From an uncultured bacterium (lineage in GTDB: Bacteria; Patescibacteriota; Saccharimonadia; Saccharimonadales; Saccharimonadaceae): a stretch of DNA of 7,987 bases. The stretch lies in the NCBI GenBank assembly GCA_903861015.1, contig CAIOSL010000092.1, positions 1-7,987 on the forward strand, read 5' to 3'. Numbering within the stretch: the stretch's first letter is position 1; each line of letters opens with the position of its first letter. A program made the position numbers and the translations under genes. The notes under the pieces are model-generated. The model saw only the letters and a list, made by a program, of their open reading frames with translations. It was not told the DNA's origin and did no database searches. Of the stretch, positions 1 through 6,094 are shown piece after piece.

Positions 1-117
1 GTTCCGCTCCCTCGCCAGCAAGCTAAGCTAACCGCTTATCTAGACTTTTACAACCAAAAGCGCGTACACTTAGGCTTGCAGATGCGAGTGCCGGTCAGCA
101 TGTTGCAGAGGTCTTGA
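1..117 (+). CDS. Transposase/integrase core (rve-type), C-terminal end only
   Basis: This is the 3' end of a gene that begins before the window. Frame 1 is open from base 1 to a TGA at 115-117 and gives 38 residues. Residues 13-26 read YLDFYNQKRVHLGL, which fits the pattern [F/Y]YNxxRxHxGL near the C-terminus of rve/DDE integrase-core transposases (IS3/IS481-like families), just past the last catalytic Glu. After it comes a short 'P-x-x-ML' tail, where these families usually have 'TPxEML'. The usual RPH is RVH and the usual TP is VP, so the copy may be diverged. No catalytic residue lies inside the window, so activity cannot be judged. The gene is convergent with galU, with 13 bases between the two stop codons. 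I see no terminal inverted repeat in the gap. The family call is by pattern recognition of a short tail, so it is moderate; the exact IS family is not determinable. Confidence 0.62.
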   Translation, partial: VPLPRQQAKLTAYLDFYNQKRVHLGLQMRVPVSMLQRS

Positions 118-130
118 GTTTTATACGAGA

Positions 131-1006
131 TTAGCTTATGCGTTTTTTAAGATAGGCCGCTAGATCCTTGCCGTATTTTGGACTTTCAAGGGCCGCATCA
201 ACCACTGCTTCAAGATAACGCAATTGGTCACCCGTATCGTGCCATACGCCCTCAATGAAACAACCGTAGACAACATCCTGCTTGGCTAGTTCATTAATAC
301 TGTCAGCTAATGTTATTTCGCCGCCAACTCCAACTTTTTCCTGTGCGATTAAAGGTATAATATCGGGCGTCAACAGATAGCTTCCTACTGATGCGAAGGT
401 AGATGGAGCATTGGCCTCACCCGGTTTCTCTACCAAGCCCTTTAATTTGAATACACGGTCCGACAACTGATCACCGATCTCGGCCATACCATACTTATCG
501 GCATCTTTTTTATCAATTTCGATCAATGATATGACAGATTTACCGGTCTTGTTATAAGCCTCTTTAAGCTGCAATGGCCACGCTGTGTCTGACCTGAAAA
601 AGTCATCCGCAAAAAAGACAAAGAACGGTTCGTCGTCGTCGATCAAATGGCGGGCATTCAAAATTGGTCGAGCATTGCCTTTTGGCGAGCCTTTTTGTCG
701 AATATAGATAAAGTTGGCCATCTCGGCAATTGCTTTGATCTGATCGGCCTTGTCGTCCTTGCCGCGCTCGCGTAGTTCAGCCTCTAACTCGTCACTGCGG
801 TCAAAGTGATCCTCGATCGCACGCTTGGTGCTGCCGGTGACAATAATAACTTCCGTAACCCCAGCCTTAACTGCTTGTTCGACGATCAATTGAATAACTG
901 GCTTGTCGATAATCGGCAACATTTCTTTGGGCATTGCCTTGGTTTGAGGCAAAAACCTCGTTCCCAGTCCAGCAGCACAAATGATAGCTTTGGTTGGTTG
1001 TTTCAT
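131..1006 (-). CDS. galU: UTP--glucose-1-phosphate uridylyltransferase (GalU/GtaB type)
   Basis: A 291-residue cytoplasmic nucleotidyltransferase that makes UDP-glucose from UTP and glucose-1-phosphate, a precursor of envelope glycans. It has the full family length. Visible landmarks are the nucleotide-binding loop AAGLGTRFLP (11-20), PKEMLPI (26-32), KRAIEDHFD (61-69), FADDFF with the metal-site Asp (132-137), KYGMAEI (171-177), VEKP (192-195), GGEITLADSI (229-238) and WHDTGD (255-260). The loop after YIRQK (101-105) reads PKGNARPILNAR, where E. coli and Bacillus enzymes have PKGLGHAV, so the exact base or sugar specificity is less sure than the fold. The ATG overlaps the gatB stop by one base (TAATG). 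An AAAGGA ribosome site (1017-1022) lies 10 bases upstream, inside gatB. It is therefore the last gene of the gat operon, with probable translational coupling. No terminator hairpin is visible between its stop and the window edge. Confidence 0.9.
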   Translation of the reverse strand: MKQPTKAIICAAGLGTRFLPQTKAMPKEMLPIIDKPVIQLIVEQAVKAGVTEVIIVTGSTKRAIEDHFDRSDELEAELRERGKDDKADQIKAIAEMANFIYIRQKGSPKGNARPILNARHLIDDDEPFFVFFADDFFRSDTAWPLQLKEAYNKTGKSVISLIEIDKKDADKYGMAEIGDQLSDRVFKLKGLVEKPGEANAPSTFASVGSYLLTPDIIPLIAQEKVGVGGEITLADSINELAKQDVVYGCFIEGVWHDTGDQLRYLEAVVDAALESPKYGKDLAAYLKKRIS

Positions 1007-2487
1007 TAGTTTAGGATCCTTTCCCTGATTATTTTTTGCGCTAATGCAGGGTTAGCCTGCCCACTCGAACTCTTCATCACCTGACCGATCAAATAGCCGA
1101 TCACTTTATCGTTACCGTTCTTCAGTTCTTGGATCGCAACAGCTGACCTTGGATCGGCCAAGACCTGATCGACGATCGCCACCACCGCCGACGCGTCACT
1201 CATCTGTATATAACCCTTGTCGGTTGCGTACTGCTCGACATCGGGCAGGCTTGTCTGGGTTATTAGTTCACGAAAGAGAGTTTTAGCGTTAGTCGAGCTA
1301 ATCTTATCAGCTGCGATCAGATCGTAAATCGCCAGTTCGATCGCCAAAAAGTCAATTCGGCTGGCCGCCAACGTCTCGTCACTGCGTAGCATTGGCACAA
1401 AGTTATTAACATTCCAAATCGCCACAAACTTAGCTTTTTTTGGATCTTCAATAACCGATTCGATCATCTGCAAGATATTAACTCGGCCACGATATTCGTT
1501 CTCGGCATCCAACAAGGTTTCGATTTGCAAAAAGTCCAAACCTAATTGACCCAACAACTGACGCCATTCACCTGGCAAACGTGGCATATCGGCCTGAATT
1601 CGGGTAATTTCTTCGTCGGTCAAAACAATTGGTGGAATATCGGCATCAGGCATATACCTGTAATCCTGAGCGTCCTCTTTGCTGCGCTGACTAGTCGTCT
1701 TTTGCTTGGCATCGTCCCAACCACGCGTTTCCTGAACCACCCGACCGTCGTTTTCGATTAATTCAACTTGGCGCCTAAACTCGTATTCGGCCGCCCGTTC
1801 AACACTCTTGAACGAGTTCAGGTTTTTGACCTCGGCGCGTTTACCCAGTTCGGTTGCACCTTTTGGCGCGATCGATATATTAACATCAAAACGCATATTG
1901 CCGTGGTACAAATCACCGTGGGTCACGCCAGCATAGGTCATCAAACGATATAGTTCGGTAGCATAAGCTTTGGCGGCTGCTGGCGAGTGAATATCTGGTT
2001 CGGACACAATCTCGATCAATGGCGTGCCAGCCCGGTTAAGATCGACTAAACTGCTGTCACCAAAGTGAGTCAACTTGCCAGCATCTTCCTCGAGGTGAGC
2101 GTGATGTACGCGAACATCAACAACGCTACCGTCATCGAGCGGCGCATGAACCACACCCGCCTCGATAATTGGCTGATACATTTGGGTTGTCTGGTAACCT
2201 TTTGGCAGGTCAGGATAAAAATAGTGTTTGCGATCAAAACGACTAACCCTGGCAATTTGACTATTTAAGGCCTTGCCGGCTTTAATCGCCAAATCAACTG
2301 CTTTGCGGTTAAGCACCGGCAACATGCCAGGCAGACCGTAGTCAATCGGGCTAACTACACTGTTAGGCGCCTTGTCCCTGGCATCATTGTCGGCCCCACT
2401 GAATAATTTGGTATTGGTCGCCAACTGAACGTGGCATTCGATACCAATTGTCATATCGTATTTTGCAAGTATTTCTTCGGTTATCAT
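1006..2487 (-). CDS. gatB: Asp-tRNA(Asn)/Glu-tRNA(Gln) amidotransferase subunit B
   Basis: The 493-residue tRNA-binding kinase subunit of GatCAB. It phosphorylates the side chain of misacylated Glu-tRNA(Gln) or Asp-tRNA(Asn), which is then amidated with ammonia from GatA. Visible family blocks are IGIECHVQL (14-22), GLPGMLPVLN (51-60), FDRKHYFYPDLPKGYQ (84-99), HLEEDAGK (131-138), DLNRAGTPLIEIVSEPDI (149-166), GNMRFDVN (196-203), TRGWDD (254-259) and YRYMPDADIPP (276-286). The C-terminal YqeY-like tRNA-binding tail ends in the usual IGYLIGQVMK...ANP block. The N-terminal cysteines found in some GatB proteins are absent, as in Bacillus and Staphylococcus. The start overlaps the stop of the upstream membrane-protein gene by one base (TAATG), with GGGAG (2495-2499) seven bases upstream. 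The stop in turn overlaps the galU start. Length and motifs are normal, with no sign of damage. Confidence 0.97.
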   Translation of the reverse strand: MITEEILAKYDMTIGIECHVQLATNTKLFSGADNDARDKAPNSVVSPIDYGLPGMLPVLNRKAVDLAIKAGKALNSQIARVSRFDRKHYFYPDLPKGYQTTQMYQPIIEAGVVHAPLDDGSVVDVRVHHAHLEEDAGKLTHFGDSSLVDLNRAGTPLIEIVSEPDIHSPAAAKAYATELYRLMTYAGVTHGDLYHGNMRFDVNISIAPKGATELGKRAEVKNLNSFKSVERAAEYEFRRQVELIENDGRVVQETRGWDDAKQKTTSQRSKEDAQDYRYMPDADIPPIVLTDEEITRIQADMPRLPGEWRQLLGQLGLDFLQIETLLDAENEYRGRVNILQMIESVIEDPKKAKFVAIWNVNNFVPMLRSDETLAASRIDFLAIELAIYDLIAADKISSTNAKTLFRELITQTSLPDVEQYATDKGYIQMSDASAVVAIVDQVLADPRSAVAIQELKNGNDKVIGYLIGQVMKSSSGQANPALAQKIIRERILN

Positions 2488-2906
2488 TATATCGCTCCCA
2501 GATCTTTCAATGCTTTTCTAAAATTCATCAATGCGTGACGGGCTTGGTCGTAACTGACCTGCGCATCGGCTTCGTGCGCAATCACATTGCGTAATTTGTG
2601 CGCTTCCCATATGCCACTGCGATCACTAAACATTTTTACTGCGTCCCGCAAGCGCTCGCCCATCGTCTGACCGTTCATACCCAGTTCGCGCAGAGCCTGG
2701 TCAACCAATTTGTCGGCATTAAGCACCGCCAAATGATAGCTGGCTGGCTCGTCTTTCTTTAATTGATGCTCGATTTTTAGACACTTGGCTCGATAAACTT
2801 CGACGTCAAGATATTTCTTGCCCTTACGCCCAATACTTATCGCCAAAAATATCAACGCTGCAACGATCAAAATTGCCGCCAGCAAAAAAACTACGGTCTG
2901 ATCCAT
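2487..2906 (-). CDS. Single-pass membrane protein with cytoplasmic HEPN-like domain (function unknown)
   Basis: A 139-residue protein of no assigned function. Residues 4-25 form one hydrophobic segment (TVVFLLAAILIVAALIFLAISI minus its ends), followed by RKGKK at 27-31. By the positive-inside rule the rest lies in the cytoplasm. The soluble part is helical and charged. Its most telling segment is around 104-112, with R106-N107-V-I-A-H111-E112. This matches the RX4H motif, with a polar residue after Arg, that marks HEPN domains, many of which are RNases or RNA-binding partners in toxin and defence systems. I recall similar uncharacterised proteins with a 'WEAHKxRNxIAHE' block in Candidate Phyla genomes, but cannot check this. 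The ATG directly abuts the gatA stop (TAAATG), with GGAG (2916-2919) nine bases upstream, and the stop overlaps the gatB ATG. It is thus co-transcribed and probably translationally coupled with the amidotransferase. HEPN membership is inferred from the motif and helical character only. Confidence 0.85.
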   Translation of the reverse strand: MDQTVVFLLAAILIVAALIFLAISIGRKGKKYLDVEVYRAKCLKIEHQLKKDEPASYHLAVLNADKLVDQALRELGMNGQTMGERLRDAVKMFSDRSGIWEAHKLRNVIAHEADAQVSYDQARHALMNFRKALKDLGAI

Positions 2907-4289
2907 TTACTTGGTCTCCAGTGATCGTGCCAAAGCCAGTAGTTTAGCATCGCTGCGCGCTGGACCAATCAACTGAACGCCAATTGGCATGTCGGTTTGA
3001 CTGACGCCGGCTGGTACGCTGATGGCCGGCAAGCCCGCCAGGGACGCCGGTACCGTCATAACGTCCTCTAGGTACATCTTGATCGGATCAGATGTGTTGT
3101 CGCCCAACCGAAAGGCCGTCGTCGGTGCTACTGGCCCAATCAACAGGTCGTATTGCGCAAACAAATCGTTAAATTGCTTGATCAGCAGTGTCCGTGCTTT
3201 TTGTGCCTTTAAATAATAGGCGTCAAAATAGCCGCTCGACAAGACATAACTGCCGATCATAATACGACGTTTGTTCTCGGTCATAAAACCATCGTTACGG
3301 CTGCGACCATATAATTCGGCCAGGGTTTTCGCACCCTCGGCACGATAACCATAATGGATGCCGTCATAGCGAGCCAAATTACTACTGATTTCGGCCGGCA
3401 CAATAATATAATAGATCGCTAACGAGTATTCTAACATCGGCAAACTGACTTCTTCGACCGTGTGGCCTTTGGCCCGCAAACTATCAGCATATTCGTTGAT
3501 CTTGGTCCTGACTTCAATATCCACGCCATCGGTCATGAATTCTTTGATCAAACCAATCTTTTGACCCGGTTTGACAAACTGTGGTACTTCAAAAAAATCC
3601 GGCAAGGTTGTCATGTCGCGATCATCACGACCCGCCATAATACTCATAACCGTTTCGGCATCAGCTACGTTCGAGGTAATCGACCCGATCGTATCGGTGC
3701 TGCTGGCCATTGCAACAACACCGTAGCGGCTGACGGTACCATAAGTCGGTTTGATGCCAACTACGCCATTAAAACTGGCTGGCTGGCGAATTGATCCACC
3801 AGTATCACTGCCTAACGTAAACGGTACGATGTCCAATGCCGTAATAACGGCCGACCCGCCGCTGCTGCCGCCCGAAACTCGAGTTTTGTCATAGGCGTTT
3901 TTGGTTGGCCCATAGGCCGAGTTTTCGGTGCTGCCACCATGAGCAAAGGCGTCAAGATTCGATTTGCCAATACAAATCGCGCCTTCGGCTTCGAGTTTTT
4001 CGACTGCCGTTGCCTGCAGTGGCGCATCAAAGCCGGCTAGCATTTTGCTGGCCGCCGTAGTTGGTGCCCCAAATGCCAAAAAGTTGTCTTTGACCACAAA
4101 CGGCACACCGGCCAATTTGCCGGTAATCTTGCCAGCATCAACCGCATCCGCTCGCTCCAACGCTCGCTCTTCGGTTAAACTCAGCAGCGCATTATATTCA
4201 GCGTTTTGTTTAGCTTTGGCAATTGATGCCTCAACCACCGCTCGGGCCGAACTTGCTTTTATCTGTTCCTGTACTTCTGAAATAGTCAT
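2907..4289 (-). CDS. gatA: Asp-tRNA(Asn)/Glu-tRNA(Gln) amidotransferase subunit A (glutaminase)
   Basis: The amidase-signature subunit of GatCAB, which hydrolyses glutamine and passes ammonia to GatB. The Lys-Ser-Ser triad is visible: K67 in GVPFVVKDN, cis-Ser S142 in GGSSGGSA, and nucleophile S166 in GSDTGGSIRQP. The spacings of 75 and 24 residues equal those of the Staphylococcus aureus enzyme (K79, S154, S178). Other family blocks are GKSNLDAFAHGGSTENSAYGP (108-128; the usual MDEFAMG is changed), KPTYGTVSRYG (180-190), SSNLARYDG (302-310), SSGYFDAYY (351-359) and PIGVQLIG (435-442). At 460 residues it is somewhat shorter than the usual ~485, with a short N-terminus and an end soon after LARSLETK, so the final helix of longer homologues is missing. 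It starts three bases after the gatC stop, with AAAGG 11 bases upstream. The triad and core are intact, so it should be active. Confidence 0.97.
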   Translation of the reverse strand: MTISEVQEQIKASSARAVVEASIAKAKQNAEYNALLSLTEERALERADAVDAGKITGKLAGVPFVVKDNFLAFGAPTTAASKMLAGFDAPLQATAVEKLEAEGAICIGKSNLDAFAHGGSTENSAYGPTKNAYDKTRVSGGSSGGSAVITALDIVPFTLGSDTGGSIRQPASFNGVVGIKPTYGTVSRYGVVAMASSTDTIGSITSNVADAETVMSIMAGRDDRDMTTLPDFFEVPQFVKPGQKIGLIKEFMTDGVDIEVRTKINEYADSLRAKGHTVEEVSLPMLEYSLAIYYIIVPAEISSNLARYDGIHYGYRAEGAKTLAELYGRSRNDGFMTENKRRIMIGSYVLSSGYFDAYYLKAQKARTLLIKQFNDLFAQYDLLIGPVAPTTAFRLGDNTSDPIKMYLEDVMTVPASLAGLPAISVPAGVSQTDMPIGVQLIGPARSDAKLLALARSLETK

Positions 4290-4292
4290 AAA

Positions 4293-4586
4293 TTATAAAA
4301 CCTTTGGTACTTTTACTTGATTATCAGCCGATTGTGGCGCCCGTTTGAGCAATTGCTCGCGGGTAACGCCATAATCAATAACCGTGTCGTTGTCACGCCA
4401 CACATTTTGCAACCCCGTCACCTGGTAGGTTGGCTCAACGCCTTTGGTGTCTAAATTGCCTAGTTGTTGAACATAACCCAAGATATTACCGATGTCATTC
4501 TGTAAACCACTAATTTCATCTTCGCTCAGCTCTAAACTAGAAAGCCGGGCCAAATGCAATACGTCCTCGCGAGATATTTCTGTCAT
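4293..4586 (-). CDS. gatC: Asp-tRNA(Asn)/Glu-tRNA(Gln) amidotransferase subunit C
   Basis: The small subunit that wraps around GatA and GatB and stabilises the complex. The chosen start gives 97 residues, the normal family length. An early helix reads REDVLHLARLSSLELSEDE (6-24). VEPTYQV (50-56), LQNVWRDND (59-67) and the final KVPKVL (92-97) are GatC signatures. The open frame continues 19 codons upstream to an ATG at 4643, but that extension has no family similarity. It would also place the start inside the helicase terminator and contain the promoter. The ATG at 4586 lies seven bases downstream of a perfect TATAAT, so the mRNA probably starts at the start codon. Consistent with this, no Shine-Dalgarno is present in the six bases between. 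It is the first gene of gatC-gatA-membrane protein-gatB-galU. Confidence 0.95.
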   Translation of the reverse strand: MTEISREDVLHLARLSSLELSEDEISGLQNDIGNILGYVQQLGNLDTKGVEPTYQVTGLQNVWRDNDTVIDYGVTREQLLKRAPQSADNQVKVPKVL

Positions 4587-4592
4587 AAGATC

Positions 4593-4621
4593 ATTATAGA
4601 CCAAGTAGCAAAAAGTTTGAA
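4593..4621 (-). promoter_or_regulatory. Promoter of the gat operon
   Basis: On the minus strand the -35 box is TTCAAA (4621-4616), four of six matches to TTGACA. A spacer of exactly 17 bases follows, then a perfect -10 box TATAAT (4598-4593). The usual start distance puts the first transcribed base at about 4586, which is the A of the gatC ATG. The promoter sits about 20 bases downstream of the helicase terminator hairpin, which fits an independent operon start. The start point is a prediction from spacing. Confidence 0.72.
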
Positions 4622-4640
4622 CATGCCAAGTTTTTAAAGT

Positions 4641-4668
4641 CAAACAAAAATACCCCTTTCGGGGTATT
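4641..4668 (-). terminator. Rho-independent terminator of the helicase gene
   Basis: Read on the minus strand, AATACCCC (4668-4661) pairs with GGGGTATT (4656-4649) in a perfect 8-bp stem closed by a GAAA tetraloop. The T-rich run TTTGTTTG (4648-4641) follows directly. The hairpin starts 18 bases after the helicase stop codon. On the plus strand the loop would be TTTC and the tract after the stem is not T-rich, so termination is expected for the minus strand. Confidence 0.88.
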
Positions 4669-4686
4669 AATGCGGTTTTTTAAATC

Positions 4687-5961
4687 TTAGCGCCTTGATT
4701 CAATAAAGGTATGAGCACGTCCAGATGCACCACCACGACCAGTACGGCCGATACGGTGAATATAATCATCGTAGGTTTGTGGTGTATCAAAGTTAATCAC
4801 GTGTGACACATTTGGAATGTCTAGGCCGCGGGCCGCGACGTCGGTAGCCACCATGACACGAACTTGACCATCTTTGAATCGCTTCAAAGCACGGGCACGT
4901 TGTGACTGGTTTTTGTTGCCGTGGATCGCGATTGACGAGATACCGCTGTTATCCAAATGGTCGCTCAAACGTTGAACGCCAAATTTGGTTTCACCAAAGA
5001 CCAAGACTTTGTCGTATTGATCGGTGTCGCGCAACATGTCAGTTAACAGTTCAAGTTTGTGCGCCTTGTCGCGGGCTTCGATCACATCTTGTTCGATGTG
5101 TTCGTTGGTCTCGCGAGTTCGGACCGATACGGTAACTGGATCGTGCGAGAAATTATTGATAATCGTTGTGATTTCGGGTGTGATTGTCGCGCTAAACAAC
5201 AGCGTCTGTCGTTCGCTTGGCATTTCACTGACGATCGCACGAATATCTGGCAAAAAGCCCATGTCCAGCATCCTGTCAGCCTCGTCAAGCACCAATGTAT
5301 TGATGTTTTCGAGGTTGATATGGCGGCGGTTCATCAGGTCTTTCAAACGACCTGGTGTACCAATAATAAAGTGCGGACGGCGCCTTAGATCACGAATTTG
5401 GCGATCAGCTGGCATACCACCAACAACTAGGGCCGAGTACAAATTAAGACCATAGCTAAACTCGCGGAATTGTTCGTCGATTTGCTGAGCCAACTCGCGG
5501 GTTGGAGCGATAATCAGAACGCTTGGGCGCAACGAAATGCCAGTTTGACGTTCGATGATTGGCAGCAGGAACGCTGCAGTTTTGCCAGTACCAGTGTTAG
5601 CAATACCGATAACATCTTTGCCTTCAATGATGTGCGGGATAGCCTGGTCTTGGATCGATGAAGGCAATTCGTAACCTTTTTTGGCAATATTGTGATGCAA
5701 TTGGCTGCCAAACGGAAAGTCAATAAACTTGTTTACCGGTACGTAGGCGACTTCCTCGGCCTTTGGAGTTGCCTGATTAATAAACTTGCTTGGGTGGATA
5801 AACTTTTTGACTGGACCACGGCTGCCACCACTGCGACCACGGTTAAAGCTTGGGCGTCCACCGCCATTGCCACCACCGAAGCTTGGGCGTGAACCACCCG
5901 AACGTCCGTCACCACTGTTTGTACGTGGACGAAAACCGCCACGTGATTGTTGATATGCCAT
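4687..5961 (-). CDS. DEAD-box ATP-dependent RNA helicase with RGG-rich N-terminus
   Basis: A 424-residue cytoplasmic RNA helicase, likely acting in RNA unwinding, ribosome assembly or mRNA turnover. All core motifs are visible: Q motif around 97-108 (ELPSSIQDQAIP), I ANTGTGKT (121-128), Ia PTRELAQQ (153-160), GG (181-182), Ib TPGR (202-205), II DEAD (226-229), III SAT (257-259), V ATDVAARGLDI (372-382) and VI HRIGRTGR (402-409). Residues 7-49 are rich in Gly, Arg and Ser with RGG/GGR repeats, suggesting a disordered RNA-binding tail. Such tails are more often C-terminal in bacterial helicases. The protein stops only 15 residues after motif VI, so the end of the second RecA domain is short. 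No downstream frame restores it before the terminator. I chose the ATG at 5961 because AGAAAGG lies nine bases upstream; an in-frame ATG at 6000 lacks such a site. It is RhlE/CshA-like, but subfamily not assigned. Confidence 0.95.
   Translation of the reverse strand: MAYQQSRGGFRPRTNSGDGRSGGSRPSFGGGNGGGRPSFNRGRSGGSRGPVKKFIHPSKFINQATPKAEEVAYVPVNKFIDFPFGSQLHHNIAKKGYELPSSIQDQAIPHIIEGKDVIGIANTGTGKTAAFLLPIIERQTGISLRPSVLIIAPTRELAQQIDEQFREFSYGLNLYSALVVGGMPADRQIRDLRRRPHFIIGTPGRLKDLMNRRHINLENINTLVLDEADRMLDMGFLPDIRAIVSEMPSERQTLLFSATITPEITTIINNFSHDPVTVSVRTRETNEHIEQDVIEARDKAHKLELLTDMLRDTDQYDKVLVFGETKFGVQRLSDHLDNSGISSIAIHGNKNQSQRARALKRFKDGQVRVMVATDVAARGLDIPNVSHVINFDTPQTYDDYIHRIGRTGRGGASGRAHTFIESRR
5846..5890 (-). 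repeat. Duplicated 12-mer in the RGG-rich coding region
   Basis: AAGCTTGGGCGT (plus strand) occurs at 5846-5857 and again at 5879-5890, exactly 33 bases apart. On the coding strand each copy covers the residues RPSF, at positions 25-28 and 36-39 of the helicase, inside the Gly/Arg/Ser tail. The in-frame 11-residue spacing suggests that the tail grew by internal duplication. This is a small repeat and not a mobile element. Confidence 0.6.
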
Positions 5962-5970
5962 ATTTAATAG

Positions 5971-5977
5971 CCTTTCT
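5971..5977 (-). promoter_or_regulatory. Ribosome binding site deciding the helicase start
   Basis: AGAAAGG on the minus strand lies nine bases before the ATG at 5961. It supports this start over the in-frame ATG 39 bases upstream at 6000, which has only A/T-rich sequence with no purine-rich site before it. Confidence 0.65.
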
Positions 5978-6022
5978 GTAATGTAATAATATTGTTGCAA
6001 TTTCGTAAAAAATAAGAGATTA

Positions 6023-6094
6023 ATTCAATGAAAGCGCTATTATAATGGGGTTTGCGCTTCTCTATAGAAAGAGACCCTTAGCATTTCATCGAAT
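6023..6094 (-). ncRNA. Predicted structured 5' leader RNA of the helicase gene
   Basis: In the minus-strand transcript, 6094-6079 pairs with 6038/6039-6023 in a 16-bp helix with a single bulged C at 6034. Two of the pairs are G-U (6090/6027 and 6083/6035). On the plus strand these would be A-C mismatches, so the fold belongs to the RNA sense to the helicase gene. Inside, UCUCU (6074-6070) pairs with AGAGA (6063-6059) around a six-base loop, and GGG (6077-6075) can pair with CCC (6050-6048). The helix would begin about five bases after the predicted transcript start. It matches no riboswitch or RNA family that I recognise. It may be a control element of the helicase mRNA. Pairing was worked out by eye without energy calculation. 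Confidence 0.5.

Noticed and set aside
2300..2480. Missing N-terminal cysteines in GatB as a sign of lost function
   Set aside because: Bacillus and Staphylococcus GatB also lack these cysteines, and all other GatB blocks are intact.
3462..3794. Plus-strand open frame of 110 codons, and another at 3964-4320, antisense to gatA
   Set aside because: Both are shadows of gatA codon bias; the products have low-complexity or unrecognisable sequence.
4292..4297. TATAAT just before the gatA start as an internal promoter
   Set aside because: The hexamer 17 bases upstream does not resemble a -35 box; the A/T-rich end of gatC (Val-Leu-stop) explains the sequence.
4587..4643. N-terminal extension of gatC by 19 codons
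   Set aside because: The extension has no GatC similarity, contains the -35 and -10 boxes, and would start in the terminator.
5962..6000. Alternative helicase start at the ATG at 6000
   Set aside because: No ribosome site precedes it, while AGAAAGG stands nine bases before the ATG at 5961.
6039..6046. ATTATAAT as a second -10 box in either direction
   Set aside because: No acceptable -35 lies 16-18 bases upstream on either strand, and on the plus strand no gene follows. It sits in a loop of the predicted leader RNA instead.
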